Shown here one piece after another: positions 47,717 through 61,423 of a stretch of 64,000 nucleotides of DNA (positions within the stretch are counted from its first letter, which is position 1; every line of letters begins with the position of its first letter). Position numbers and translations under genes: made by a program. The notes beneath the pieces were generated by a model that was given only the letters and a program-made list of their open reading frames with translations, ran no database searches and was not told the origin of the DNA. The DNA is from Paratinospora sagittata. Taxonomy: Eukaryota > Streptophyta > Magnoliopsida > Ranunculales > Menispermaceae. Location: NCBI GenBank assembly GCA_035771175.1, contig CM069590.1, positions 58,783,683-58,847,682 on the forward strand. Reading direction: 5' to 3'.

Positions 47717-50700
47717 ATGTCGGTATCGAGCAATACGAGAGGTTTAATCCTTGCGGTTTTGTCAAGCGGTTTTATAGGAGCCAGCTTTATATTGAAGAAG
47801 ATTGGCCTTAAGCGAGCTGGTACTTCCGGCACTCGCGCCGGTAACTGAACCATTCTTTGTTTTCTCTTTTTTTGATGTACTGGGTTAAGCGTTAGATTGT
47901 TATTTAAGGGCGGTGATTGCTTCTGTTTGGTCTGATTGTGTCAATTCTGTTCATTGATTGATGGAGGTTTTTTGGTTAATCGGAAAACTTGTTTTCCTTG
48001 AATTGTAATTAATACCTAGATTTTGAAATTGGGAGAATTGTAGACGAGAAAGATCAAGCAGGATACTGAAATAGCAATGCACTTGGAAATTCAATTTGTT
48101 GAGCCTGATTTGATATTTCTTAGTGCAGTTTCTTTAATTCTTTAACTGCTTCAAGAACCCTAATGAGTGAGTGAGAATAACAGTTTGGTCAGATTCCACA
48201 GCCCAATAATTGTTTTTCATCCCTGCAAGAATGAAACTCAGATTAAGATTCTATATTGTTACATTTCTGCCACCTGGTCTTGAGATTATTAGTTGTGAAT
48301 TTGTGAATTATTTGTTTTTGCTTCAAAGAGTGAAGCTACCATTCAATTGAAAAATGTTGTGAAAGGACAAGATTTTGGTACATTCATATCCATGATGTGT
48401 GCTATGCTTTATAAATGTCAAAGTCCCATATTGTCTGGGGGAGAAAAGTTTGTGACCCATATAAATGAGTTTCTTTTCAACCATTGTTGAGGCCTTTTCT
48501 AAAAGCTTGAGTGATGTGAATGCAAAATCAGGGTGGCATAGATTTAGAATCAGACAGTATCAAGTAGCAAGGGGTTGTTACAAATGGTATCCGTGAGAAC
48601 AAAGACATGTATTACAAAACTTAATTTCGATATGCATGACCTTTTTTAAGTTTACTAGCTTTGCTGGAGTTGCTCCTTCAAAGAAAGAGTATGAATTGTT
48701 TTAGGAGTCTATATATTATGTACTTTTTGATAGTTTTCTTGACATGTTTTTGTCTTTAGATCGACTTTTTTCATTGTCTATACACTCTATAGCCCAATCC
48801 TATTTAGTAGTTATAAGATTGGGTTGGGTGCCTTTGACAAATTCTTTTACCTATTTCTTTGTAGGAGTTGGTGGATACACTTACTTACTGGAGCCACTCT
48901 GGTGGGCAGGGATGATAATGAGTAAGCTCAAAAACCATAAAAAGTTACTTTGATTGGTGCTTTTATACCCCTTATCCACTAAATATTTTATTTTCAAAGT
49001 CATTCTATTCAAAAAGTATGGTTGTTGACAAGCAGTGATTCTTGGAGAGGTTGCAAACTTCATTGCTTATGTTTTTGCTCCGGCTGTTCTAGTAACTCCA
49101 CTTGGTGCATTGAGTATCATAGTCAGGTAATTGGATAAGTTGCTGGATTTACCTCTTGACATCTTAACTTCATAAGTAAGTAGACTGTTGCATTGACCCT
49201 TGGGATATTGTATATTCCCATGAACTTGCAACCATTGCAACCCCAAATTTTCCATGTGAAGTCTTTGCAAACCTGTGACCATCTGCATGTTTGCCCTATC
49301 CTTTTGGGGATCTAAACCAAAAGCCCACTAGAATTATCAATTATCTTCTCTAGGCACTGGGGTTCAGCATTTTTTTTATGGACTTGAAGCATAGGGCATG
49401 GACCTGTCATATGATTAGTAATGATTGAATCTTAAAATGGTGGGAGTCATCAGTTAGGCTGATCATTGGTATGGGCATCAACCACCAGGTTGTTCAGTAA
49501 GTTTTATGGTCAGTACTCTATAGGGCCACAGGGTTGCATGACATGAATTTTAATGGTTCCGGAATGCTAATGAATCTCCAGGGTCATGTTTGTCATATGT
49601 TTTTTATGATAGCTTTTGTGGTTGTTTTAGAACTAACATTTTTTTGATGAATCTGAATAGTGCTGTTTTAGCCCACTTCATGCTGAAGGAAAGACTACAG
49701 AAAATGGGCGTTGTAGGATGTGTGTCCTGCATTGTGGGCTCAGTTGTGATTGTAATACATGCACCTCAGGAGCATTCACCAAGTTCTGTGCTAGAAATTT
49801 GGACTTTGGCAACACAACCTGGTACTATTGGTTTAAATCCTTTTATTTAATTTAAGTATTGTTGTTAGCTTCTTAAAAGGCAAATGAATCATCTATGTTT
49901 CTGATGTTTTGCTGTTTGTGACTACACTAATCATGTATGCTTATTTTGTTCTTGCCTGCAGCATTTCTGTTCTACGCGGGAGCAACTCTGTCAGTAGTCT
50001 TAGCTCTTGTGTTGCACTTTGAACCTCGCTATGGACAGACAAACATACTGGTTTACTTGGGCATCTGTTCCTTAATGGGATCACTGACGGTAAATTGATT
50101 CTCCTTGGTCAACTTGCTTATTGGATTATTGTTATCATTATATCATGGCCTTTTACATGTTTGGAGTTGTAATAATCGTGTTCATATGCAGGTTGTAAGC
50201 ATAAAGGCTATTGGAATTGCAATTAAACTGACACTTGAAGGAATTAGTCAAGTCGCATACCCCCAAACATGGTTTTTCATCAGTGTTGCTGTCATATTTG
50301 TCATCACACAGTTGAATTATCTGAACAAGGTTTGTCTTGTGATATTTTTATACGGGAGTTCTGGAGTATTTACTTGTTAGCTCATGTTTCGCTTTATTTT
50401 TTCTCTTATCTTTAGAAAAAAAGAAAAAAAAGAAAAGAAAAACTTGATCAATTTCAATTGAGAGTGAATGAAACATGCGAGGAAAACTTGTTGGATGGAA
50501 GAGGGAAAGTGATGCATTGAAAACCTTGGGATGCAAGGAAACTTGGTTTTTCAGATTTGAATATCAGTAGAAATTATATTGGCTTTATTTCGGGCAATAA
50601 AGAAATGAAACGTTAATGAACTAAGTATAACAAAATACGAATGCTAAGATGGATAAGTGGGAAAACATTGAAAGATAAACTTCGACTTCAACACCTTTAA

Positions 50701-53000
50701 GAAATGGTAGGAGTAGCCTTAATTGAAAGTAAAATGAGAGAGAATCAATTAAGATGGTTTGAACTTATACAACAAAGATCATTAGATATTTAGATGTACT
50801 AGTTTGCAATAAAAATTAATGATGATGATAGAGGCAAAGGAAGACATAAAATAATATGGATTGATATAGTTAATAAAGATGTAGTTAATTGAAGATTTAG
50901 CCTTTGATAGATTAGTGTGGAGAAAGTGGATTCATGTTGGTGACCCATATAGTTAGGAAAAGGCCACATAGAGTTTTGTGTTATGAATCTAATACTTAAA
51001 AAAGAATAATGAACTACAGTCCATTATTTTCTAGGTTGAATATTGTTTATTTATATTTATCTTTTTTAACAAGAAAATATAGTTTTTAAGATTAAAATTT
51101 TCCAGGTTTTGGTCTATGTATATGCAAGAAGAGAAAAAAAAAGTTGGAACAGAAGGATGAGATCTCCTTTCTATTCCGATTTAAAATGTTATTGCAAATA
51201 ATTGCAAAGATATTAAAATATAAAAAATGAATACGGGTGTGCAATAATTGCTAAGATATTAAAATTTTAAAAATGTATACAAGCCCTTTTGGATGCCTAG
51301 AGAATTTTCTTGGTGATTTGAGGTCAAAATGTCAAAGTGATGACCCAGTTGATGCCTAGTCAATGCCTTGACAATGTTAGGTTTCTTATTAAGTTTTGGA
51401 TTGTGGGTCAGTTGCTATTTTCAGGTAAGATTTGTTTCTCAGCTAAAAGTAATAAAGTGAACTTCCACATTTTTCTCGGGGATTTTTCCAGGATTTAGCC
51501 TCATTGATTCAGAAGCCTTGGGAAGGTGGTACTGTTAAAAATTGGAGGGAATTTCCATCCATTCTTGCTTTGCACTAAAATTTTATAGTTTTGTGGTTAA
51601 CAAAACCCAAAAAGGAATGGGGTTTTTTTTTTGTCTTTCATAGAGACAATATGTTCTGCTTAATTTGGTCTTCTAATGTGCTAAATATCAATATGTCCTG
51701 CTTATTTTGGGTTTGTTTGTTGCCGGACTCACCAATTTTCTCGCTGCATTCTTCCTTGTGAGATGTGGTTTGCACAATTGCATTTGACAGCCAGGTCTTT
51801 GTATTTTTCTGATGCCAAAATCTGTCAAATGCTTCACTTTTAAATCTGCAAATGATTTACACCATTTACATTTATGCACATCTTTGCTAGCAATAACTTG
51901 ATAATGAGTGGAGCATAATTATTCACTTGTAACTTACTTTTTTTTTGGTAAGACCATTTATTTCATCATATAGTAGACGAAGCAAGTAATCTGATGTTTG
52001 CAGCATATTTTTCCAGGCGTTGGATACATTTAATACAGCCATAGTTTCTCCAATATATTATGTTATGTTCACAACCTTGACGATCATTGCCAGTGCAATA
52101 ATGTTCAAGGTACTTACTGAAACTCTTCTCAAGATCATTTGCCAACCATTTGATAGACCCTTCATAACTTCTTGAATCTCACTCTAGTGGTTGTGTTCTC
52201 TGTTTCATGCAGGATTGGTCAGGGCAGAATGCAAGCAGCATAGCTTCTGAGATATGTGGATTCATTACCGTCCTCTCTGGTACAATCATACTGCACTCCA
52301 CGAGAGAACAGGAAGCAGCTTCAGCAGCAGGTACATTGGAGTGTCTTCTATACCCCATTGATTATTATACTGTTGCATCTGAGTAAATATGCCACTCTCT
52401 TTGGTGTTGTCCATGGTTGTCTTATATGGTATTCACCCACGGCATTGGTGGAAGTATGAACTGATGCTGGGAAACCTCCATCTTTGATTGTCATAGGATA
52501 TCATAATTTTTGAAACTGTTGTGGTTCTGAAAAGTTGAGCATGAATGGTAACTTATTGAAATAGTCCGAAATGGGGGCTTCAACCTTTGTGGAAGTCCAT
52601 GACCATCACTCTATTGGCTTAGTACTCTGAAAGTCCCACACTAATCAGAATTACCACTTAGGTGCCGCATACAAATCAAACACGGAGTTGAATTTGACTT
52701 GAAGACATTATGAGAGGCTAGTGTTGTGAGTATTCTAGACAGCTTGGCAAAGTACTTGAGATATACGTCTTGAGATATGTGACTTTTACCCTAGTATTAT
52801 CTGTGCCCCAATCTCTTGAAAGTTGAAGTGTTTCCTGGTCATTCTTCCCCCCACTGCGCCTAATGTAACTGACTTGAGTTTGATATGTCATTTTGTCTGT
52901 CATTGCAGGGACAATTTCATGGTATGTGAGTGCGGATTCAATGAAGAATATTGAGGATGATCATTTTATCACCTTGCGTGGTTCAGAGTATTGTGAATGA
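47717..53000 (+). CDS. NIPA-type magnesium transporter (DUF803), nine exons
   Basis: Multi-pass membrane protein of the NIPA family, expected to move Mg2+ across endomembrane or plasma membrane. Exons: 47717-47840, 48865-48921, 49036-49126, 49661-49821, 49962-50089, 50192-50329, 52017-52109, 52213-52330, 52909-53000 (TGA). The frame is continuous, giving 333 residues, the normal family size. Signature runs are '[20 protein letters not shown]' (first helix), '[20 protein letters not shown]', '[15 protein letters not shown]', '[17 protein letters not shown]', '[20 protein letters not shown]' and '[17 protein letters not shown]'. About nine hydrophobic segments can be counted. The C-terminus is short and acidic. 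The 1.7 kb intron 50330-52016 holds an RTE remnant. Ion specificity is inferred from the family name only. Confidence 0.95.
50640..50985 (+). mobile_element. RTE-type LINE 3' remnant, heavily decayed
   Basis: Frames give '[13 protein letters not shown]', '[19 protein letters not shown]', '[17 protein letters not shown]' and a 'gtggagaaagtggattcatg' segment, the same C-terminal RTE region as 16937-17310, with several stops. It lies in an intron of the NIPA gene in the sense orientation. Confidence 0.75.
51290..51385. repeat. Short GATGCCTAG / GCCTTGACAATG repeat
   Basis: 'ttggatgcctagagaattttc' to 'caatgccttgacaatg' resembles the blocks at 7423-7625 and 2235-2310 and is probably the same dispersed family. 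Confidence 0.35.
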
Positions 53001-53396
53001 GTTTTTGCAAGGTGCTCGGAAGAACTGATCACCTCAATACTAGTACATCAAGTTTGTCTCACAAGCTTGATAGTTCCTCTAAAAGGCAAATTTCTCTGGG
53101 ACACGGAGCTGGCTCTGAATATGTTTGACCCACCTGAAAATTATTCTCGGGAAAGCATAACTTCGGAGATTCAAAGATATGAGAAGTGTGGAACGGGAAA
53201 AAGATTTCGCGGCAGTTTCTCTTGTATAGTTATTTTCTGTACATAGATGTTTTTGCGGGTTAAATGGATGTTGCAAGAGTTGGTTAATGAACATTTTCTT
53301 TTCTATCTGTTCCCCTGCTAGTAGGGTGACAATGGCATGTGATCCTGTTTCAATTATCTGTACTACACTCCTTTTTTGCTTCCTTTTTCTTTTATT

Positions 53397-53472
53397 AATT
53401 AGACATGTGAGTAAAGATTTCGTGCTATTAGAGCAATTAGACATGTGAGTAAAGATTTCGTGCTATTAGAAC
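53397..53472. repeat. Perfect 38-base tandem duplication in the NIPA gene 3' flank
   Basis: The unit starting at 53397 repeats at 53435 with no mismatch over nearly the full 38 bases (both copies contain 'agacatgtgagtaaagattt'). It lies about 400 bases after the stop, at or just beyond the 3' UTR. Perfect identity implies a recent event. Confidence 0.92.
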
Positions 53473-54930
53473 CCAATCGGGCTTGATAGCAAGTGGGTAT
53501 TTTTATGTTTCTATAGTTTTCACTTAAAATGGGATGTTTTCAAACATCATTTAACCAAGGAGTTATCGGAATACTTTGGAGTAGCTTGTCAACATTTTTG
53601 TAGTTTCTGATAACTTAAATATAAGGGTGTGTTTTATAAGTGAGAAAATAGAGATTTTTTTAAGAAAATTTTATTTTATAATGTTTAGTTGGTAAAAGAA
53701 AGGTGACGAAATTTTTATTTTATTTTTTCAGGCCCATTAGTTTTTTATCATAATTTTTTAGGGAGAGAAAATAAGAAGTTATAGTTATATAAATAAATAA
53801 TTATGACAATTTTTTTTTATATCCAACCAAATAATTATAAAAAAAAAACTGTTGACTACCAATTACACACTAAGTAGAGTAAAAATCTTAAACTTTTTTT
53901 TAATGATCTTAATCTTGTATAGTTGCTGCAGTTGAAGATGATGGAAGAGAATTGAAAAGAATGGATGACAATTGGATGCAGCAGATAGAATGGCACAATA
54001 CCATATGCGATGACAAGCTGCTCCAACTAATGAATACAATAATACCACATGGAGCGACAACAAGGTGCTACTACTACAGCTAATGAATAAATAATTGGGT
54101 TACGTTGGAATTCCATGGTGTCTTGGCTAGGAAAGTGGTCAACCGTCTAAACTAAATAAAAAAAAGTTGAAAGCAACCAAATCCATACCAATGCGGCCGT
54201 CGGCTTAACGTGTCATATTTTTGTTGATCAATGGAAAATAACATGTCAAATATTCAGTACTGTTAACTTATTTATTAGAGGAGAAAAAGCACCTACTTAC
54301 TATAGCGAAGGGAGATGCAGGATGGTGGGCAGATGCCATGCCATAAGGCTAAGCCTTGTTGGCATGATTAATGAAATACAAGCATTGGTATTGAAAAAAT
54401 AAATTTCAGAAAATATTATTCTAGCTTTACTCTCAAATCTAGCTTAAGTGTTGCTAATTGTTGAACACAACATTGTTTATGTATGATTTCATACTGAAGA
54501 GAGTAGCTAGTTGATGAATTTAACAGCTAAAACTATAGATTGAGATAAAGAAAAAACTAGAAGATAAATATAGAAAATGGCGATCTGTAGTTAGCTGGGA
54601 AGGAGTAAGTAAGTAGCTCGAAAGGAGTAAGAGCATTGATTGTTTGCTAATTTTTGACAATATGTATAATTTTTAACAATTTACAAGATAAAAAAAAAAG
54701 TTAATTATTAAATTAAATGAAATAGAAAGTTTTCTTTGACAAAAAAAAAATAAATAGAAACTTTAATACTAAAAAATCCAATGCCTCAAAAAACAAAAAT
54801 CACTTGGAAAGCACCGTTGATATCCCTACGTCTCTCAAGGCTTGCTTCGAAGTTACGCCGATACCCTAACATAACCACCCTTCATCTCACACGACTTCTA
54901 AATACAACAACAATATTACAGACATATTTC
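53473..54930. other. Intergenic region before the eIF4B-like gene
   Basis: AT-rich. An 'agctgctccaactaatgaata' / 'aggtgctactactacagctaatgaata' pair at about 54015 and 54063 is a small local repeat. No gene recognised. Confidence 0.5.
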
Positions 54931-54932
54931 TC

Positions 54933-54956
54933 ATATATATATATATATATATATAT
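54933..54956 (+). repeat. (AT)n tract upstream of the eIF4B-like gene
   Basis: About twelve AT units, 85 bases before the ATG at 55041. It may double as the TATA region. The following 'ccttcctatctttccaatctc' leader is pyrimidine-rich, as is common for translation-machinery genes. Confidence 0.85.
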
Positions 54957-55040
54957 ACATTCTACACGTACATATCCTTCCTATCTTTCCAATCTCACAA
55001 ATCGAAAAAGCAACCGAGCGAGCAGAGAACGGAAGCAAAC

Positions 55041-58000
55041 ATGGCGACCACGACGACTGTTTCTGCTTGGGGAAAACCCGGAGCTTGGGCTCTCGATTCC
55101 GAAGCACACGAAGAAGAACTCGTTCACCAAGATAACACCACCACCACCAACAACGGCCACTACGAACACCCCAACACCACCACCACCACCAACTCCGATT
55201 TCCCATCTCTCTCCGCAGCCGCCGCCGCCAAACCCAAGAAGAAGAAACCCCAAGCCCTCTCTCTCTCCGAATTCGCCACCGGCAAATCCGTCACCCACGG
55301 CTCCGCCAAATCGGCTCATCAGTCCACCGCACCACCCAAGGGCCTCACCCCCGACGAGCTCTTCATCCTCCCCACTGGCCCCCGCGAGCGCTCCGCCGAA
55401 GAGCTCGACCGTTCATCCTCCCGCCTCGGCGGCGGCTTCCGTTCTTACGGTTCCATCGACAACGGCGGCGGACGGAGTAGTGGTAGGTACTATTCTTCTA
55501 ATGGAGGAGACGATTCGTCGAATGGTCGCTGGGGATCTTCTTCTTCTTCTAGGGTTTCTGAAGATTCGCGGAGAAATTTAGGGTTTAATAATAATAGGGA
55601 ATCTGCGCCATCTAGGGCTGATGAGATTGACGATTGGGGTGCGGCGAAGAAATCTGTATCGACGGCGCCGGGGGGGTATGAGAGGAGAGAGAGGACTAAT
55701 GGAGGTGGAGGGTTTTTTGAGTCGCATTCTAGGGCTGATGATTCGGACAGTTGGTTGGCGAAGAAGAGCTTTGTGCCGTCCGAGCCGAGGAGATTAGGGT
55801 TTGAGAATAACAGAGATAGAAGAGGAGGGTTTGAGGGGCTTCAGAAGGAAGGTTTTGATGGAGGCGAAGCGGATTCGGAAACCTGGTTGAAGAAGAAGGA
55901 AGAAGGAATTGGTAGTGGAAGTGGAAGTGGAGGGGGAAGGCCGAGGCTTATGTTGCAGCCGCGGACGCTACCGGTGAGCAATGGCGGCGGCGAGCAGCAA
56001 TTGGGATTGAGTTCTGCTTCGGCGGCGACGAAAAGTAAGGGTTCGAATCCGTTTGGAGCGGCTCGGCCGAGGGAGGAGGTGTTGGCGGAGAAAGGGCAGG
56101 ACTGGAAGAAGATTGATGAGCAACTTGAGTCTGTGAAGATTAAGGAGAGTGGTGGTGGTTCGGGTGATGGGGCATCTTCTCATTTGAAGAAGAGTTTCGG
56201 GTCTGGGATTGGGCGGTCGAGTCTACCGGAGGCTCGCGCGGAGAGGGGTTGGTGGAAAACTGAGTCAGCTGATGCTGCCCCTCCACAGAGGTCTGTTGTT
56301 GAGTAATGCATATATCTTTTGGTAGCAAGAGCATAATTACCAACTCTCGTTCTTGTTGCATCTGTGATTTTTTCCCCTTCATCACTAATTGTAGATGTGC
56401 ATCTAACTCTATTCTAGAATATAATTCCTGATTCATTGTTATTGCATCTAATATCTTTTCACCCATTCATTAAAAATTGTGCATGGTTGGAATTTCTAGA
56501 GAGTCCATGTTGTCTTCTATGCTTTTGGTATGAGCTTGAAATTTTGTTTGGGGGTTTATACACGTTTGATTGATAAGAAATCACATGGAAACAGGAACTA
56601 AAATTAGGAAATCATGTTACTCTTATGAAGTTAAGTTACTATGAATGTCAATTTGGGAAAATAATGAAGTTTTTTTGCCCTATTTCTTTCTTTCCTTGTG
56701 CGGTCCTTTCTTTAGAAGGATAAGTGAATGCAGTTTTTCATTGATACCGTTTTGGTACTTGACTGTGGAAAGTGATTGGATTATCTTTATAATCCTACAC
56801 AATGAACATCTTTTAAAAGATAATTGGCTTATTTCTCATTTTGTTTCAATTGGCATCTCACTTTTTTTTTGGTTAATAAAAAACATCTTGCAAAAGAAAG
56901 GTAGTGTTGTCTAATTGAATTTTGATTGTTGTCCTCCAATAAAATTAATAAAGGATGGTGACTTGAGCTCAAATGAAAGGAATTTTCCATTTCATTTGAA
57001 AATCTCCCCACATCTTCTCTTCAATGTGAATTAGAAGCTGTTGATCATTTTTAGAGCAAGTAGACATCTTGTTCCTTTGAAATTACAACTTTCACCATGC
57101 TTGTGGATTTGTTGCACTGTTTCACTTTATCATTGATTGTGAAGATTCATCTTATGACAAAATGAAATTTGTTGATGCCTGAAAAGTATGATTTTCAAAT
57201 ATATGCAGTAATGATAAATTTTATTCTGGACATATAATAATGTTCCAGCAAAATATTCATGTGAACAGATGTTCTTCCAATGACTAGTTGTTATTCTTGA
57301 CTTTGAGAGGTGTGTTCTTTCAAAATGGACACCATGGTTAAAACTAACTGAAGAAAACTATATCTATCAGATACTCTTCTGATTAACTGTCAATAGATTT
57401 TTAGTTTGAGTAGTTATTTAACATCTTAGATTCTAGTTGTTTTTATTGTGTGCTTCTTGGGGGTTAGTCACTGATAATGAAGCCTGATATTCCACAATCA
57501 TAAACATCCAATGCCATCTTCAATTTTTAAGTATGAATGTTTGGATGGGCATATGTCTAAAAATATATTTTTCTTGCTCCAATGGACCCTATTTTTATTT
57601 GTCAATGTTTTATTTTTTAACTTTTTGGAAATTAAGCTCACATAACAAGCAACCAAGTTTTTGGTTTCTGTGAATAATTACAAGTGAGGTGCTAAAGAAA
57701 TATGTTGCATAAAGCAAAGATTTCTCTCTTAATTTTTGCTCTCTAAAACTTTTTCTTAGTAATTGTTTTCCTGACATTGCTTGTTTGATTAGTTAAAATT
57801 GTATGCGTGGCATTTTTAACTCAAACTGCCTAAGCAAATTGTCTAGGCAAGCGGTGAGCTTCTTTCCGATTTAAGAAGTTTTAAGCTCTTACAATAATCT
57901 GTAAAAACACTTGAAGGAGGTAAAGGAAGATACGATAATTTTTTTCTTTAATTTTTATTAATCCTTAATTATAAGCGGAACCAGAAATACCCTTTATCTA

Positions 58001-59340
58001 AAAAGTCAACCTGTTTTTGTTTCCTAAGAAATAACTATTAAACTAGAAAGTAGTGAGATGTTCTCTTTAAATTGTATAACTATTCTTTAAGGTTTTAAGC
58101 TCAGAAATACCATTTTGAAATTTTAAAAAACTTTCTTATGATATATTTAAGTTGTTTAAGTTTTAAAACCTTAAAATACTTTATATTTCATGCAAAATCA
58201 CTTTAAGTCTATGTTATGAGATTTATTTAAGTTTTATCCCCTAGGCCACACCTAAGCAATAAATAACTAGGCACTGCCATGGTTAATTTACTCTAATAAT
58301 GGCAGAGAGCTTGGATACTTCTCTTTTTCTTTTCTCGTAGGTAACACCCAAGTATATCATTTGCACTTGTACTCTAATAATGAATTGAGTACTGAGGATT
58401 TGGTTTAAAAGTGGGATGATTGGTCTGTTGCGTGCGGGCCTGTTGGTTTTGTAACCAAAGAAGAAAAAATAATTAAAACCTTGTTTGAAGTGGACCTCCC
58501 CCTCTAGATGATGTTTATGCCTTGCAATGAGCCAATCTGCAGTTTTTGCATACGGCCTTGTTTCATGATGAAGCCCATCAGGAATCTTACAAAAATTCAC
58601 TTTTGGACCTTGGACGTGGTTTGAAGGATGAAATTGATGGCTTGTCGTTGTGGTACAGGTTGAATCTCTTATTACCGTTATGTAGTGAGTTAAATATTTC
58701 TGTCTTGGCAAAATATTCCCTGTTACTGCTGTTCTTCACCCTGGTGGATAGTTGTAGATTCTAGCTTTGCCTCTTTGATGTTTGAAATGTATGGTAGGTA
58801 AATATTTCTGTCTTGCCGAACTCACCGACTCTATTGAGATTTGACTGTCTTTTACCGATTCTTTTCCTTCTTTTGAGCTTGTAATAATGGTCTCTAATGA
58901 GAAATTGTCATGGGAGAATTGATTAAAGCTGAGAATCTCTCAATTGTGATTGACATTCAAGATTTAATTATTGATTGAAATGTAACTTTGGGACTGGATG
59001 ACTTTATATAGGGGTTTTTGTGATAATATTTTTCCTCTATGAGATAATACTTTTACACATGTGGATAATATTTGAATAAGAAAACCCACAATAGGACTAT
59101 TGCATTTTGTATGAAGAAAGAAGTTGGCTACCTGAATGACTGTAAGGGGTATTCTTATATTGTCCCGGGAATAGAAACTCTGCAATTATTTCCCACATTG
59201 ATATCTATGGCAAGGTATCTAAACTTCATAATTTTTTTGCTGTTGCTTTGGTTAATTGCTGATATGCTCATGAAATTTAATATTTTGCTTGTAGTGAGGA
59301 GTCGGCCGTTAACAAAGATGAAGGCGTGGTTGAGAACTGA
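55041..59340 (+). CDS. Plant eIF4B-like, glycine-rich translation initiation factor
   Basis: RNA-binding accessory factor expected to stimulate eIF4A/eIF4F helicase in the cytosol. Two exons: 55041-56290 and 59295-59340, joined CAG AG|T GAG GAG, giving 431 residues. The N-terminus 'SAWGKPGAWALDSE' matches the conserved start of plant eIF4B. There follow a Lys-rich 'KPKKKKPQALSLSEFATG' segment, 'LTPDELFILPTGPRERSAEE', a long Gly/Ser/Arg-rich disordered middle, and the family hallmark 'SNPFGAARPREEVLAEKGQD'. Only one copy of the hallmark is seen, whereas long eIF4B forms have two, so this is the short glycine-rich type. If the 3.0 kb intron is retained, the frame stops at 56304-56306 after four different residues. 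The last exon is a tiny acidic tail and is the least certain part. Confidence 0.85.
57810..58285. repeat. GCCTAGGC-bordered repeat in the eIF4B intron
   Basis: It starts around 'aaactgcctaagcaaattg' and 'tctaggcaag' and ends around 'ctaagcaataaataactaggc'. The internal 'acaataatctgtaaaaacac' recalls the block at 7423-7625. No clear target duplication. Confidence 0.4.
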
Positions 59341-61423
59341 AAAAGGCAATGATTCTGGATACTGGTTATCAGAAAGAGTTGCCTGCTAATTTTGATCTGG
59401 AAGTTGTGACATCATTAGTCTTTTTATTTTTGTTCTCTGTTAGTTTTGTTCTATTGTTATCATTTTTTTCTGTGTTATTACTGTTTTGCTCCTTTGAAGT
59501 TGATGTTAAATTCTTCAGGATGGAGACAGTTTTGGTAGTGTTTCAATTAGCATGGTGTGTGTGTTAATTAACGCCTAAAGGCTTGTTTGTATCGAATGCT
59601 ACCACATTGAATTACATTACGTTCTGATTGTTATTTTTTTTTCCCCCCATAAATGTTCTGGAGTTCATGGTGATTATTGCTCTGTAATTCTGTGTGACAA
59701 ATATGATATGTTTTTTTTTATTTTTTTTTGTAAGGGATGTTGGAGAGGCCTCTGCTGACTACTTTCTGTCATACTCTTACTGTTTCCCCATGGCATGTTA
59801 TTCATCACTTCAATGTATCTTTTATAAGACTGATGATTCTTAGTGTTTTAATCGACTCCCAAGTGTTTTGAGTGTTTTTTGGTTGAAACTATGGTCATTG
59901 AAACTGTGGGGCCCTATGCCTTGAAATGAAAAATGTAACAAAGATCACTTGTAATTTATAAAGGTCCTTTGTTATACTGTACATGGACGTTTGTTTCTGC
60001 TCCCTCCCTACTGCCAAAACTAGCGTACCTTCAGCTCTCGCATTTACTCCTACCCTTCACTTCCCTTTTACCATATTTTCACACCTCTCTTTTTCTATCT
60101 GCTTCTCCGCATTAATGCTGCTCACTTCCTTCACGCTGAATCCACCTCAACAACACAAAATCAAAATACACTTGGCTTGATTGCAACCCATCTCCCCTCA
60201 TTTAAAATGAATCTCCTAAAAGCTCACAAAATTAGCTTGCAGCTGTAGATCACATTCTTTCTCATCTCCAATCACTTTGCTCTTCATTAATTTCTTTCTC
60301 ACACTCAAAAGACATGGGGCCTTGGTTAGTCGTTCTCTATCATCACAGTGGTCCCATTTGATATAATTTTTGTAAATATGCTCTTTCTGAGAAGTGCGAA
60401 AGAGTTTTTTAGAAAAACTGGTGTTCTGCAGCTTTTTCGAAAACATAAAAAACTATTTTTTTCAATAACAATTTAGTCAAAAGCAGACTTGTACCAATAG
60501 GGGTCAATGTCTTGTCTCTTTGCCCCCTTATCATCTGTAAAACTTGGTGCATTGGCAATATGAGATGGGTGCACCGGCAATATTCAGTTGTTGAAGTTTA
60601 TTAATGATGATGTGTTGCCATCACAGTTTAATTCTTTTTTTTTTTTGGGTATCATCTCATGTGCAATTAACGAATCTTAATTAGTTTAAATCTATTGTAC
60701 TTAGACATTAATGCATTAGAGAAAAGAAATAAGATCAGATTACCCATAAATCTAATTATATTAAAGTTTGTAAGCAGAGATGTTGAACTTGTTGTAAGAG
60801 ATGACTTCTTTATACACTCTCTTGCTCTCACTTGTTCTCTACCAAAGGCCTAACTATCAAGACTCAATGGATGCCTTAATCTATAAAAATATTGTTTTTA
60901 ATTAGAAATCTCAGATTCATCATTGCCCCACATAATAAACACAATTAAGATCTTCCAAGTTCATTATGTACCAATATCCTCATAACTAACCTATAAACTT
61001 AAATTTAATATGGACTATCATCCCCTTTCATCTTTATGGGAATTTTTTTTTGAATCTTATGTCTTATCTTTTTCATAAAAAGTTATTTCTATTACTTCTC
61101 AAGGTATTGTTCCCCATGATGTCTTAATGAATCTTAGAAGAGGAAAATGGGAAAGGAATAATTATAACCATCTGATGTGGTTGGCTGTTGGCACCTGCTT
61201 TTGCTTGGCTAGCATCCAGTTTCAAAGTTTCAAAATCCTTCTTAATGGTGACAGTTGAGAGTTGAAAAAGGGACACCTAACAGAACACACTATTAATTCT
61301 CCTCATATTTTTCTGAAGAAACTCTGCTTGTAAGACATCGGTGACAAGACGAGTGGAGCTTTTGTGTTTTGACAGTGGTGTGCCTTCTTCTTCCATCGTC
61401 TTGGAGAGTTTCCCAAGACTCCA
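59341..61423. other. eIF4B-like 3' UTR and intergenic region
   Basis: The transcribed 3' UTR may run to about 59970. 59980-60180 is an open C-rich stretch without family resemblance. The rest is AT-rich, with the promoter of the next gene expected at about 61150-61420. No element recognised. Confidence 0.5.

Noticed and set aside
47275..47853. 192-codon minus-strand frame over the NIPA promoter
   Set aside because: It includes the AG microsatellite as a Ser-Leu repeat and overlaps the first NIPA exon antisense; no domain.
54781..55581. 266-codon plus-strand frame overlapping the eIF4B start
   Set aside because: It is a shadow frame created by CACCACC-rich codons of the real eIF4B-like exon; its product is low-complexity Pro/Thr/Ser.
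59983..60180. 65-codon frame in the intergenic region
   Set aside because: Ser/Phe/Thr-rich, with no resemblance and no exon partners; chance open frame in C/T-rich sequence.
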